Notes under the pieces: model-generated
Databases searched by the model: none
Seen by the model: the letters and a program-made list of their open reading frames with translations, nothing else
What the model was told of the DNA's origin: nothing
Translations under genes and position numbers: made by a program
Assembly: GCA_012064415.1 (NCBI GenBank)
Contig: SSNU01000144.1
Location: forward strand, 361,084 to 425,083
Origin: Gyrodactylus bullatarudis
Lineage: Eukaryota; Platyhelminthes; Monogenea; Gyrodactylidea; Gyrodactylidae
Reading direction: 5' to 3'
Length of the DNA stretch: 64,000 bases
Shown: one piece after another, positions 52,040 to 61,517 of the stretch
Layout of the letters: each line of letters starts with the position of its first letter
Position numbering within the stretch: the first letter of the stretch is position 1

Positions 52040-52407
52040 TAATTTTAATATGCATATTATAGATTCTTTAGATCTCATCATGATAATATTTTAATATAAA
52101 TATTTTTATTAAATTTGAAATGCAAAAATGATTTTAATTAAATACACGATATTCAAAAAAATATTCAAGGAATCAAGAAAAAGTGTTCATGTATGAAAAA
52201 TTAAATGAATATAAAGTTGAGTATCGTTGAAAAATGTTTCTAACCTCGAACTGGCATCTGATTGGTTATTTAATGCCAACGGTACCTGATTGGTTGCAAC
52301 ACCTAAGGCGAGAAGAGTGAAAAGCATGTGTTTACTTAAACCATCAGTTTAGTTATTCATTTACACATTGTACACACAATACTTCACAAGATATTCTTCT
52401 GATACTG
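52040..52407. promoter_or_regulatory. Probable promoter region of antizyme-like gene 1
   Basis: Two copies of ATTGGTT (inverted CCAAT box) at 52261-52267 and 52289-52295 lie about 115-145 bp before the start codon. Similar ATTGG motifs lie before the other two antizyme-like genes. The 3' end of NKRF occupies the left part. Confidence 0.5.
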
Positions 52408-52897
52408 ATGAGTAACAAAGAAATAAAAGAAAATAAATACTGGAATTATTGTGAAACAAAAGCTGGATTTATGCCTCGGCCTTATATTTAATGGTGAGAA
52501 TTCCTTTTGGAAACGCTTAGAAGTAACTGAAAATTGTCTGATTTACTCAATTCATGTCCCCTTCATTGTTCAGGAAATGAATTTCAACTTATTGCAAACT
52601 TTTAAATGGATTTTAATCTGTGAAACTCTATTTGGAACTTCTTATCTTTTAATACAAACTTTTGAGAGGATCACAGCCAATGAACTTCGTGACATTCTCA
52701 CCTTTATGGATAAAAATGATTTATTTATCATATCCATACGAAAGAACCATTCGACAAAAGTATTCTTGAAGAAGTTGATGTTTTTAGGCTTTGGAATTCT
52801 TCAAGTTCCAAACATGGACCAGAAGAATTCGTATTTACATCAAAATTATTTATTTTTATCAAGGAATGACAAGGTAAATTCGTTGAATTGTCAATAA
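52408..52897 (+). CDS. Ornithine decarboxylase antizyme-like protein 1, +1 frameshift at TAA
   Basis: The first frame has 27 codons from the ATG at 52408, ending MPRPYI then TAA (52489-52491). Skipping the T at 52489 continues at AAT (52490) to the stop at 52897, giving 162 residues. Antizyme binds ornithine decarboxylase, sends it to the proteasome and represses polyamine uptake; polyamines raise its level by promoting a +1 frameshift. The second frame has no ATG until well inside and contains KKLMFLGFGIL, matching the Phe-Leu-Gly-Phe motif near the antizyme C-terminus. The pre-stop codons CCT CGG CCT TAT ATT are nearly identical in all three copies, strong evidence that the shift is real. 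This copy has TAA where the others have TGA. A second zero-frame stop, TGA, follows one codon later. A possible donor, AAG before GTAAAT near 52876, could alter the last residues. The antizyme core is diverged. Confidence 0.8.
52474..52492 (+). promoter_or_regulatory. +1 ribosomal frameshift site, copy 1 (ATT TAA)
   Basis: Zero frame CCT CGG CCT TAT ATT TAA; the +1 frame resumes at AAT. The codons before the stop are shared with the two downstream copies. Only here is the stop TAA. Confidence 0.75.
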
Positions 52898-53770
52898 CTA
52901 GAAAAAATTTTTATAATACAAATATACTTTAAAGCAGTCTCTTATTTTTATAAAACTTAATTCGATAAAATGTTTTCTATTAAATTCGCATTTGTAAGTC
53001 TCTTAAAATCTTATGAAATTCTATCATAGATTAGAAATAAGGCTTATAAATTCTTTTTTCATGCAATCTTTTCTCTCTTCTATTGAGGGTAATTTGTATT
53101 TTTCGTAATTATTTTCTTTCATTTAAAAGTAAGATAGAAATGATATCAAATAAATTTTAATGTCACTCCTTTCATTGAATATTGTAAAAGATTTATGAAT
53201 TCTCTCATTATTTTGGTTCTTTTTCTAAATTATACATTTCACTTTGCAGGCAAGAAAATGTTTTGGAGTGAATCAATTGATTTATTTATCATTCAATAAT
53301 TGTTCATTTCATTTTTTTGCAACTAATCTTTAATATAATTATAAAATAGCCAAAAATTCTGATAAGGGTTGTTAATATTAATCAAAGAATACATGTAATT
53401 TGCTATAAAAATTATAAATTTCCAGCTGTTCTATTGTTTGAGTTCAAAGTCATTCAAATTATCAGGACTAGATACAGATAGTTTGCTCATGAGACAAGAA
53501 AAATTAAAATTGCAAATTATCTAATTCTATTTTGTAAAACTTGAATATTGAATTAAGATTGGTCTGATTTGATGGTTGGAATATTTAATTAGCTCAAAGA
53601 GCATGTTAATTTGAATACAATCACTTGATTGCTAACTTCTTCGTAGTTTATGCTTTTTTTCATTGGTCGATTCTGATTGGTTGAAATATTCTATATATAT
53701 TCATTCAGTACACCCGTAGTATAATTGCTGTTTTTATCACACCAAGAAAGATCTCTCTTCAATAGAAACT
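52898..53770. promoter_or_regulatory. Spacer and promoter of antizyme-like gene 2
   Basis: ATTGG motifs at 53662-53666 and 53676-53680 and a TATA-like CTATATATAT at 53691-53700 lie 70-110 bp before the next start codon. The rest is AT-rich, and I found no fourth antizyme remnant in it. Confidence 0.55.
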
Positions 53771-54350
53771 ATGTCAAATATCGAGTTGAACTCTTTTCAT
53801 CCTTGCAGTAGTAGTCCTGGTATATTGCCTCGGCCGTATATTTGATGTGCCAATAACTACCTCGCCGATAGCAACTGCTGTGAAAACATCATCAAGCGGC
53901 TCTATTTTTCACTTCAAAGTTAACCTCTTTGATATTAAAATGATGAAATTTGATTCTTTACTTGATTTCAAGCCAATGAATGATAATTTCCTTTCGTACT
54001 ACATTCAAGAAGAAAACATGAGCATCATTATAATAAACGAGATGGACACTTCACTGAATAAGAATGCACTTGTCGATTTGATTGACTGGTTTGAGGAAAA
54101 TGGACTGGGAAAACTTTTGATTGGAGTCTCTAGAAAATCCAAGTCAAAAGCCTTGAATGATTTCTCCAAGCGACTTCTCTTTTTGGGATTTGCATTAATT
54201 TCCAAAACAATGTTTAGTCAATTGTTCAAGAAATTTATTCATGAGTATAGAATCTACACAGTTCCTCAAGAAGATGAAGACGAAGAAATGTTTAGCAACG
54301 GAGATTCCCTGAGTCTCAGTAGCAGTGAAAGTAATTTGTCTTCATTCTAG
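53771..54350 (+). CDS. Ornithine decarboxylase antizyme-like protein 2, +1 frameshift at TGA
   Basis: The first frame has 24 codons from the ATG at 53771, ending LPRPYI then TGA (53843-53845). A +1 shift (skipping T53843) continues GAT GTG CCA to the stop at 54350, giving 192 residues. The first residues after the shift, Asp-Val-Pro, match those after the shift in vertebrate antizyme. The body has SIIIINEMDTSLNK, a helix (DLIDWFEENGLGKL), then KRLLFLGFALI, aligned with the antizyme Phe-Leu-Gly-Phe region, and a Glu/Ser-rich tail. This is the copy closest to canonical antizyme in length and layout, and so the best candidate for the ancestral function. It has its own CCAAT- and TATA-like promoter motifs. 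The next copy starts about 195 bp downstream. Confidence 0.88.
53828..53846 (+). promoter_or_regulatory. +1 ribosomal frameshift site, copy 2 (ATT TGA)
   Basis: Zero frame CCT CGG CCG TAT ATT TGA; the +1 frame resumes at GAT, giving Asp-Val-Pro. UGA is the usual antizyme shift-site stop. Confidence 0.88.
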
Positions 54351-54545
54351 TAAATTCAAAAATAAATAATTTAATTGAAAAATATTTTAAATTTGGTTCC
54401 CATTATTTCAACCAATAGAATTAGACTAGATGTTAAATAGTAGAACTGCCATGTTTGACTTCTGATTGGTCATTTTTCCAATATGAATTCAAGAATTTTC
54501 CATTTGTTCCATACCTAGATTAAGTATACTATATAGTTCTTGAAG
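54351..54545. promoter_or_regulatory. Spacer and promoter of antizyme-like gene 3
   Basis: 195 bp. A CCAAT at 54412-54416, an inverted copy ATTGG at 54465-54469, and a TATA-like TATACTATATAG near 54525. AATAAATAA just after 54358 may end the previous transcript. Confidence 0.55.
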
Positions 54546-54963
54546 ATGACTGAGCCTGAACTTCTCCGCTTGCACACATCTAGCCTCAGACCCTATAATA
54601 CACCTAAGCCGTATATTTGACGAGCTTGTTGAAGAAAAGACATTGGATGAGTTAGAGCAAATCATCAAATCCTGTACTCCCCTATGTCGATCAGATTTTA
54701 ATAAATTCCTACTAGTTAAATTGGATTGTGCAAGTTTCATCTTCATACTTCAGAATCATGATATCCTCAAGAGCAATATACCAAGAATAATTATGGAAGA
54801 AAAATTCGAAAAAATTATTTTGGGTGTTCACAAATCATTTAGTGCAAGATTCAAAAGAACCTTGTTATTCCTCGGATTTAATCATATTACTCCAGACATT
54901 TCCCGTCATATGAAAAGACTGAGCCATGATATTGACTTTTTCAAAATTCTTAACTCAGATTAA
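54546..54963 (+). CDS. Ornithine decarboxylase antizyme-like protein 3, short, +1 frameshift at TGA
   Basis: The first frame has 24 codons from the ATG at 54546, ending TPKPYI then TGA (54618-54620). Skipping T54618 continues GAC GAG CTT to the stop at 54963, giving 138 residues. The body has LDELEQIIKSC, FILQNHDILKSN, and KRTLLFLGFNHI, matching the Phe-Leu-Gly-Phe core of the other copies. It is about 50 residues shorter than copy 2, having less sequence between shift site and core and lacking the acidic tail. The first frame has exactly the same codon number as copy 2 although the residues differ, so length and shift site are conserved while the peptide is not. It may have lost part of the ornithine-decarboxylase-binding surface and taken another role, for example in polyamine transport control or competition with an antizyme inhibitor; that is speculation. 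Confidence 0.83.
54603..54621 (+). promoter_or_regulatory. +1 ribosomal frameshift site, copy 3 (ATT TGA)
   Basis: Zero frame CCT AAG CCG TAT ATT TGA; the +1 frame resumes at GAC. The final eight nucleotides before the stop are identical to those of copy 2. Confidence 0.85.
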
Positions 54964-55403
54964 AGTTTATTTTTCTACAGACTCTCCCCACCCCATATTT
55001 ACATTTAACGCCTAAATATAACATCCAATATGCATTTACAGGTTTATTTTTAGCAGAGAGAAATAAAAGAAAATTCTATTACTTCGTCTGTATTGATTTT
55101 GGAAAAATATGAAAAGCTTGAAGGGTGTAGAATAATAATTATACTTTTTATCAAATTAAAATAAAAAAGATCTTTTAACAATGACAGCAATCTCCCACAT
55201 TAAAAGGTCAGGAGGTTTTTGAGCTTTTTTCGACAATGATTTCACAACATATATTCATTATTATTGTTATTATTAAAATACATGAATGAAACCTAGGATG
55301 GTTAAATTTTTCGATAAAAAAATTGGAATTTTAAATATAGTTTAGGTTTCATTTAAGGTTTCCTTTTTATTGTTAAATAGTTAAAAAGTTTTCAAAAAGT
55401 ATA
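54964..55403. other. Convergent intergenic region between antizyme 3 and citron kinase
   Basis: 440 bp of AT-rich sequence holding the 3' ends of both transcripts. No fourth antizyme copy and no structured repeat seen. Confidence 0.55.
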
Positions 55404-58400
55404 TTAGATAAATTCGCTCTTCTTGTTTTTGTGAAGGACCTTGGAGAGCTTATTGAAGATGCTCAAATTCTAAAGTGAAAAATTGACTGATTAACAAATC
55501 GGATTAATTGAAATTTTGATTAAACTTACACGTTGATTATTGTCATGAGAACGCATTTTCATCATATCGAAATTAGCTACTGACTTTGACCAGTCCTTTT
55601 GACGCTTTATGTTGAAGGAGTCGGAGGCAAAACTTTCCCTTGGACTACTCTGGGCAGAATTTGTGGCCAAGTTGTCAAATTCACTTTCGGAAAGGAAATC
55701 ATTGGTTGTTCTGATCCATTCCTCTTGGTGACTATACATTGGAGGAATATTCTCAATATCGTATTCTTCAGTTTCCCTGAATTTGTATGCTTGACTGTTG
55801 AGATTAGTGGCACTCTTGAGCATAAATTTGACGTCTTTACGCTTTGGAGATTTAAAATGCAAACGTGATCTGGTCATGGCTTTTAGGCTCTTCTTTGAGT
55901 CTGGTTTGCCAAAAAATGCCTGTGAAATGAATTGGAGATGATTAGAGAAAAGATCAGTGCTGATATCGTTGTAAATTAAAACTCACAGACGGATTCCTAA
56001 ACTTGGATCTAAGTGAAGTGGTCGACTTGGAAGATCCACTGTTGGAGAAGGAAGCTGTATTTGATTTGGCTGACATCAAGGTCTCATACGAGACAGGATC
56101 ATTCATTAGTGCAGATTCTGGGACATAGGATCGGAGATGCTCAATCAGCTTCATATATTGTCTGTTGCTTTCCTTGACACGTGTAAGTTGTTCTTCGTAG
56201 TCATTTTGGATCTTATTTATTTCACCTTGAAGGGTAGATACTTCAATATTTGCAGATCTTAAATCATCTATATAAGAGTCACGTTGAGATGATAGCTGGA
56301 TGTTGAGAATGCGACTTCCCTCGAGTTTAGCAGCATCCTCTTTGCGTTGTTCTTGAAGATCGAAAAGTTCTTGCTTAAGCTTTAGGTAGTTTTCCCGCCA
56401 GTTCTCCATATGAACCGATTGATCTTTATGGTTATCCTGTTGGATACGTTCCAATTCTGCTGCATAATGACTTTTGATGCTCTGAATTTCCTGGACAAGG
56501 GCGTGATTTTGTTCTTGGTAAACTTTAATATCGTTACTTAGGGAACGTTCACGCTGTGAAGAGTTTAATAGCTCATTTTCACACTTGACAAGCTGACATT
56601 TGGTATCTTCATACTCCTGGCGAAGAATGTTTATCTCTCTGGATGCATTCTCGTTACGAGATAATTTGTGTTCAATCTCCTGGCGCTGATTTGCAAAGCA
56701 ATCGAGTTGTAAACGTAACTGACAGATTTGATTGCGTAATTCAGATTGAATCTTTTTGTCTTCCATACTTGCGAGACTAGATTCTCCAATCTCTTTACGA
56801 GCATTTGAGATTTCCATCTTCAAGTTATTATTCTCAGTCAAAAGTTCGCTAATCTTCAGTTTTGTTTCAGCCAATTTGCCTTGATAGTCGACTTCTATGT
56901 CTTTGGTGTCAGTAGAAACGGTTGATGTAGAGTTCTTTGACCTTTCCTTGATGCTGTCATTAAGATTATTTTGGCTTTGATTGGCCGCTTGCTCCTGTTG
57001 TAGGGCTCGTAATTGTTCTCTAACACAAAAATATTTATCAGCATACTCCTCATAATCACGTTCATGCTTTTTACTCTTGACTTCAGTGACTTCCATTTTT
57101 TGAGTGAGTTTCTGAATTTTCTCTTCGTACAGACTTTTCTCATCAACCAATTTCTTGACTATGTCGTTGAGTTTGACAAGTTCTCTTCTCATTTTTTCTT
57201 CGGTTGAGCTTTTAACTCGGGCAAGATCTTCGTAGCGTGAATGAGAGGCATCAAGAGAGTTGGCATAACGCTTGATTATCTGAAGGATAAGAATCAAGGT
57301 TCTATCGACAATGTGAATTTGATCAAAGTTTAGATTTGTGATATTCTTTGAGATTTCATCTATTTCAAGCTTTTTGTCAATCAGGTTTGCGAAAACATCC
57401 TCTTCAGAAATGGGTCGAGAACTGACCATAATCATACGGTTGATAGCTGCAATCAGATCCATCGCTTGGACATAAACATAACGAGCTTTTTCAGAGTCTT
57501 TTATAAGTTTAGAATAGTCTGACCTTGTTGTCTCTAAAGCATTAGTCAAAAAGGCCAAAGTTTTATCCTCATTTAGAGTGGTATTCTTTGTCTCGAAAAA
57601 TGAGCTGTTAGTCTGGTTGAGCTTTTGTTCACAAATATTAGTGAGGAATTTGACTCGTTTCTGAAGGGCTGCATTGGCAAGAATAAGGTCATTCTCTTCT
57701 TGAAGGCGACTCATCTTCAATGTTGATAAAGAATCATTAACACTAATATCATGATCGAGAAACTTTTCCTCGACAGTTTCATTGGGTCTAAGACACAATT
57801 CCCTTTGTTGAATTATCTTTTTCATTTGCACGGTGAGGCCGGGTGTGAAGGAAAATCCAATAAATGGTAGATCACGAACACATGGAATCCCTTCCCATTC
57901 ATAGTCCTCGACCTCTGGTTGGTGATCTTCATTGGCACTTGACATGGCCTCAAGAATTAGTTCCCGTTTCTTATGAGTCTCAGAGTTCTCTTTGATGCGC
58001 TTCCCTTTAAGGGATTTGGGTGAAAATGTTTTGTTAGTGGCCACAATGGTAATATTTTCATCTCTTGGTCTGGATTTACCTCCCTCGAACAGACGAGTAC
58101 ATCTATCATCAGCGAGATCGGGGATGTAAATAGGATGTCCTGGGATTAATTGAAATAGATTTAAATTAATCCAAAAATTGTAATATAAAGAGTACTTACT
58201 TGACCTTAGGGCAGCAAATTCAACGTCAACAAAGTAAGGATGTCTGATAACTTTGTCATACGTGAAACGATCTTTTGGTTCGCAAATCAAATTCAAGATA
58301 AGCTCCTTAGCCAAAGGGGGAATATCGACATCATTGGGAAAAGATAATTTATTCTAGAAGATAATCAGAGAGAGAGAATATGAATAAAGAAAAGAGGGAG

Positions 58401-59671
58401 AGATAATCAAAAGGATTGACATACCTTGTAATCTTTGATGTTATCAAGGAGAGTATTATCGTCTTCGTCGTAAAAGGGAGTCCTGGAGTAGTACATTTCA
58501 TAGAGGAAAACTCCAATGGCCCAGTAATCATATTCTGGCCCAACGAGGAGATTCTCAGAGCAATCACGTTGAGTCAGCAGCTCAATATTAAGATATTCTT
58601 TAGTGCCAACATTTGTAGGACAAATAGCTCGACCATCAGCATCAAGACGAATGGCTGAACCAAAATCAAGTAGCTTTAAATGGCCAGAACTTTCAATCGC
58701 AATATTTTCAGGTTTAATATCACAATGAATGTAGCCCATCTTGTGGAGGGAATGAACTGCCTCAATTACTTCGGCAATGTACTGTTTTATCATTGAGTCG
58801 TCGAGTAGATGGCCAGCTTTGTTTAGATAAATATACATATCACCACCAGGTTGATAGTCCATAACTAAATGGAGTTCATTGTCATCTTGAAATGCATAGT
58901 GAAGTTGAGGAATCCAGGGATTTTGTATGCAGGTGGCTTGTGCAAGAACTGTCCTCTCGAGTATAAGTTGTTGCCAGCAGTCTTGATACATCCAAGCATT
59001 TTTGTACTGAGACTTGAGTGCGTAAACTTTTCCTGGATTATTGCGCTCTTCGACAGTACGAACGATACCGTAAGCTCCACTGCCAATTATGGCACCGAGA
59101 ACAAAATCCTTTAGGCCAATTTTCAGGTCTTTGATTCGTAAGATACCCTTTTCGAGACGCTTTAGGGTTGATTCCAATACTTCATCTGATATTTTGTCAG
59201 CATCCTTCTTGATGAAATTTAAAATGTTTTTCAATACAATCAGAGAATCAAGAAATCCATCGATAGAAAGTAGACAAGGATCTGGATCTGGGATGAAAGC
59301 ACAGCCACGAGTGTTCATGGGGACTATGGGAGCAATCTCATCTGCCCGACGATTAAAGGACAAGCTGACATTCAAACAAGGTTGGTATAAAAGGGGTGGT
59401 CTGGAGATTAATTCGAATAACTGAGCTGTCCTGAGATTGGCTTGGTATTTCTTGACAGACATTGAAATTTCCTTAGAGGAGCCGCACAAGATAGACTTGC
59501 GAAGATTATGCATTGTCCGTTCTTGATTTTTACCCGTCTTAGTTTCATTTTGATTGACTAGAAAATAGATCAAGTGAGAATTTTGGCATAAATATGATTC
59601 CAATGAGAATACTCACTTATTGACTTTTTTTGTAGGGGAGTAGAAATAATTATATCATCACTTGTATTCAT
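55404..59671 (-). CDS. Citron-type Rho-interacting kinase, lacking the C1, PH and CNH domains
   Basis: Six minus-strand exons: 59617-59671, 58425-59557, 58200-58353, 55987-58139, 55530-55919 and 55404-55469. Introns are 58-71 bp and phases agree throughout; the product has 1,316 residues. Citron kinase works at the cleavage furrow and midbody in cytokinesis. The kinase domain, starting about residue 169, contains PWIPQLHYAFQDDNELHLVM and YQPGGDM, typical of citron. It keeps the ATP-binding Lys (about 200) and DFG (about 316-318). The catalytic-loop His-Arg-Asp reads HCD (about 296-298), and the Ala-Pro-Glu position reads NIE. An AGC-type C-terminal extension (DLPFIGFSFTPG) follows, then a long coiled coil to about residue 1150. 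The last exons add a Ser-rich tail and a short basic end. Vertebrate citron continues with C1, PH and citron-homology domains, absent here; the stop at 55404-55406 follows a good splice acceptor, so truncation looks real. Confidence 0.87.
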
Positions 59672-59756
59672 AATTGAGCTATATTAAAGAGAGGAAAAAA
59701 GAGAATTAAATAAATGGTAATCGAATGTATAACTAGAATGAGAAATCATTTTATAA

Positions 59757-61319
59757 TCAAGATTCTAAATATTTTATATTTGAATTCAAAGTGTTATTGA
59801 TGAGGTGGAAAAACTCGAAGGAATCAACAATATTAGTATCATTATTTGATTCTTTAAGGCATTTCAGAATTGCACAGAGATAAATAACCAAGTTGGACTT
59901 GAAAATGTCTAGTCTCTGTTTGAGTCTATCAAGGTCTTCGTTTCCAAATTCACTGGCTATGTTCAAGAGAAGCAGCATGTTACGATACACTTCGGAGAAG
60001 TCGAGAAGAAGAATTGATTTAACAGTGGCAAGAAATTTGTCGAGTAGGCAGGTTATATCAGAAATGCTTGCAATATTTTTTGTATCCTGCATGAAAGCAT
60101 CATACGATTTGGATATTTTCACACAAAAGAAACTCTTTAGCCGGTTCAAGAAGGAGACTAGTTTAAACCTAAAGATGTGTATTTTCTTGAGACCACTAAG
60201 GGATGAGGTGTTGACATGCATTTGATTTAGACAGTCGATTCCAAGACTCAGACATGAGAATAGATCAAAACTTTGCTTGAGTAGCTTGCAATTTTCATTT
60301 GAAATGATGAATGAAATGGGATAATCAAATTTAAGATGGCTCATCAAAATGCCAGGATGGAGATGAATTGGATTGATTGGTTGGTCAGTAGAGATTCCAA
60401 TTAAAACAGGGAGAATTTCTCGATTGAAACAGTTTAGGTTGGGAGAATTTTCAAACTCATAGTTCTCCAGTGCTTGTATTATCTTCATATTAGATTCAAT
60501 TGCCATGACAGAGATTGCATCAAGAAAAAGGCGATAGATTTCATCTAAATCCCGCAAGTCAGATGGAATATCTTTGAGTCTTGAGTTGAAGTCTATTGTC
60601 AAGTTAATGTTGACATGAAGATGGAAAAGAACTCTGATGAGATAACTTTCAATAAAGTCAATAAAATCCTTGTCGACAAGGTAACTAAGAAAATTTTCCT
60701 TTATTTTCCGAACAGCGTAAGATCTCAGGGTACCATTTGAGAAATAATTGATATTGAAATCAGGAAAATATTCTCTATAGTTCAGAGGAGAAGAAAAGTC
60801 TGAAATGCATTTAGAAATGAAGCTGATGTGCATGGCATTAAGGTTTAGATCGCTGTCTTGGATTTTGTTGAGAATTGTAAAACTTAACACGTATTTAATT
60901 GGAAATTGAGTTTCTTCAGCATTGATGAAATAATTCTGAATGATATAATACGATTCAAAAATAATCAATTCCCACTTTGTTACAAATCCAAGCACTGATG
61001 GGACGTTTTGAGAGATAGACTTGAAATTTTCTTGGTACTTGAGGACAATTCTCCTGACACATTTAACGAATAAATTAAAATAGTAATCTGTAGGTGATAC
61101 TTGAGTAGTGAAAGAAACGAGTGTATGAATTTTTGTTGAAAATTCACATAATTTACTAATTAAAGATGAGACGTCAAATTCGAGACAAAAGTTCTCATTG
61201 AACAAACATAATTTGAACAGAGAAGAATATTTATCAACAACATTAAAATACTTCGTAGAAGTGGAAGTTAACAAATGAAAATGATAATCTTCAATTACCT
61301 CATTTAATGATAATAACAT
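59757..61319 (-). CDS. Gamma-tubulin complex component, GCP4-like
   Basis: An intronless frame of 520 residues from the ATG at 61319. GCP proteins form the gamma-tubulin ring complex that nucleates microtubules. The start (MLLSLNEVIEDYHFHLL) and the helical N-terminal half resemble the GRIP1 region of GCP4, the smallest family member. The C-terminal half has the GRIP2 pattern: YPISFIISNENCKLLKQSF, corresponding to the Trp-Pro-Leu segment that starts the gamma-tubulin-binding domain, then FRFKLVSFLNRLKSFF and HLIN-type helices to the end. Human GCP4 has 667 residues, so this is short and strongly diverged. Its stop lies 85 bp upstream of the citron kinase start codon on the same strand, close enough that the citron promoter must overlap its 3' end. 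Subfamily is uncertain; GCP5 or GCP6 are alternatives. Confidence 0.72.
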   Translation of the reverse strand: MLLSLNEVIEDYHFHLLTSTSTKYFNVVDKYSSLFKLCLFNENFCLEFDVSSLISKLCEFSTKIHTLVSFTTQVSPTDYYFNLFVKCVRRIVLKYQENFKSISQNVPSVLGFVTKWELIIFESYYIIQNYFINAEETQFPIKYVLSFTILNKIQDSDLNLNAMHISFISKCISDFSSPLNYREYFPDFNINYFSNGTLRSYAVRKIKENFLSYLVDKDFIDFIESYLIRVLFHLHVNINLTIDFNSRLKDIPSDLRDLDEIYRLFLDAISVMAIESNMKIIQALENYEFENSPNLNCFNREILPVLIGISTDQPINPIHLHPGILMSHLKFDYPISFIISNENCKLLKQSFDLFSCLSLGIDCLNQMHVNTSSLSGLKKIHIFRFKLVSFLNRLKSFFCVKISKSYDAFMQDTKNIASISDITCLLDKFLATVKSILLLDFSEVYRNMLLLLNIASEFGNEDLDRLKQRLDIFKSNLVIYLCAILKCLKESNNDTNIVDSFEFFHLINNTLNSNIKYLES

Positions 61320-61517
61320 TCAAATTCTTGTAGCCCGCTGATGACCAGTAAATAAAAGTCGACCAGTTAAACAAATTTACAAGTCACAGTAAAAGTTGTT
61401 TATTTATGTACAGATTTTGAGCAAAGTATGAAAAGATTATGTATATCGCCTATAAAATCTTTCATCTTGCCTCTTTACCTTTGAATTAAATTGGAATTAT
61501 CAAATTTTTTCTTCAAA
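61320..61517. promoter_or_regulatory. Divergent promoter region of GCP-like and WNK genes
   Basis: 198 bp between two outward-pointing start codons, so both promoters must fit here. AT-rich. No certain core element beyond TATA-like words near 61440 (TATGTATATCGCCTATAAAA). Confidence 0.55.

Noticed and set aside
58140..58199. In-frame extra 20 residues in citron kinase after the kinase domain
   Set aside because: The 60 bp have perfect GTAAGT and CCCAG ends and encode residues absent from citron; treated as an intron of a length divisible by three.
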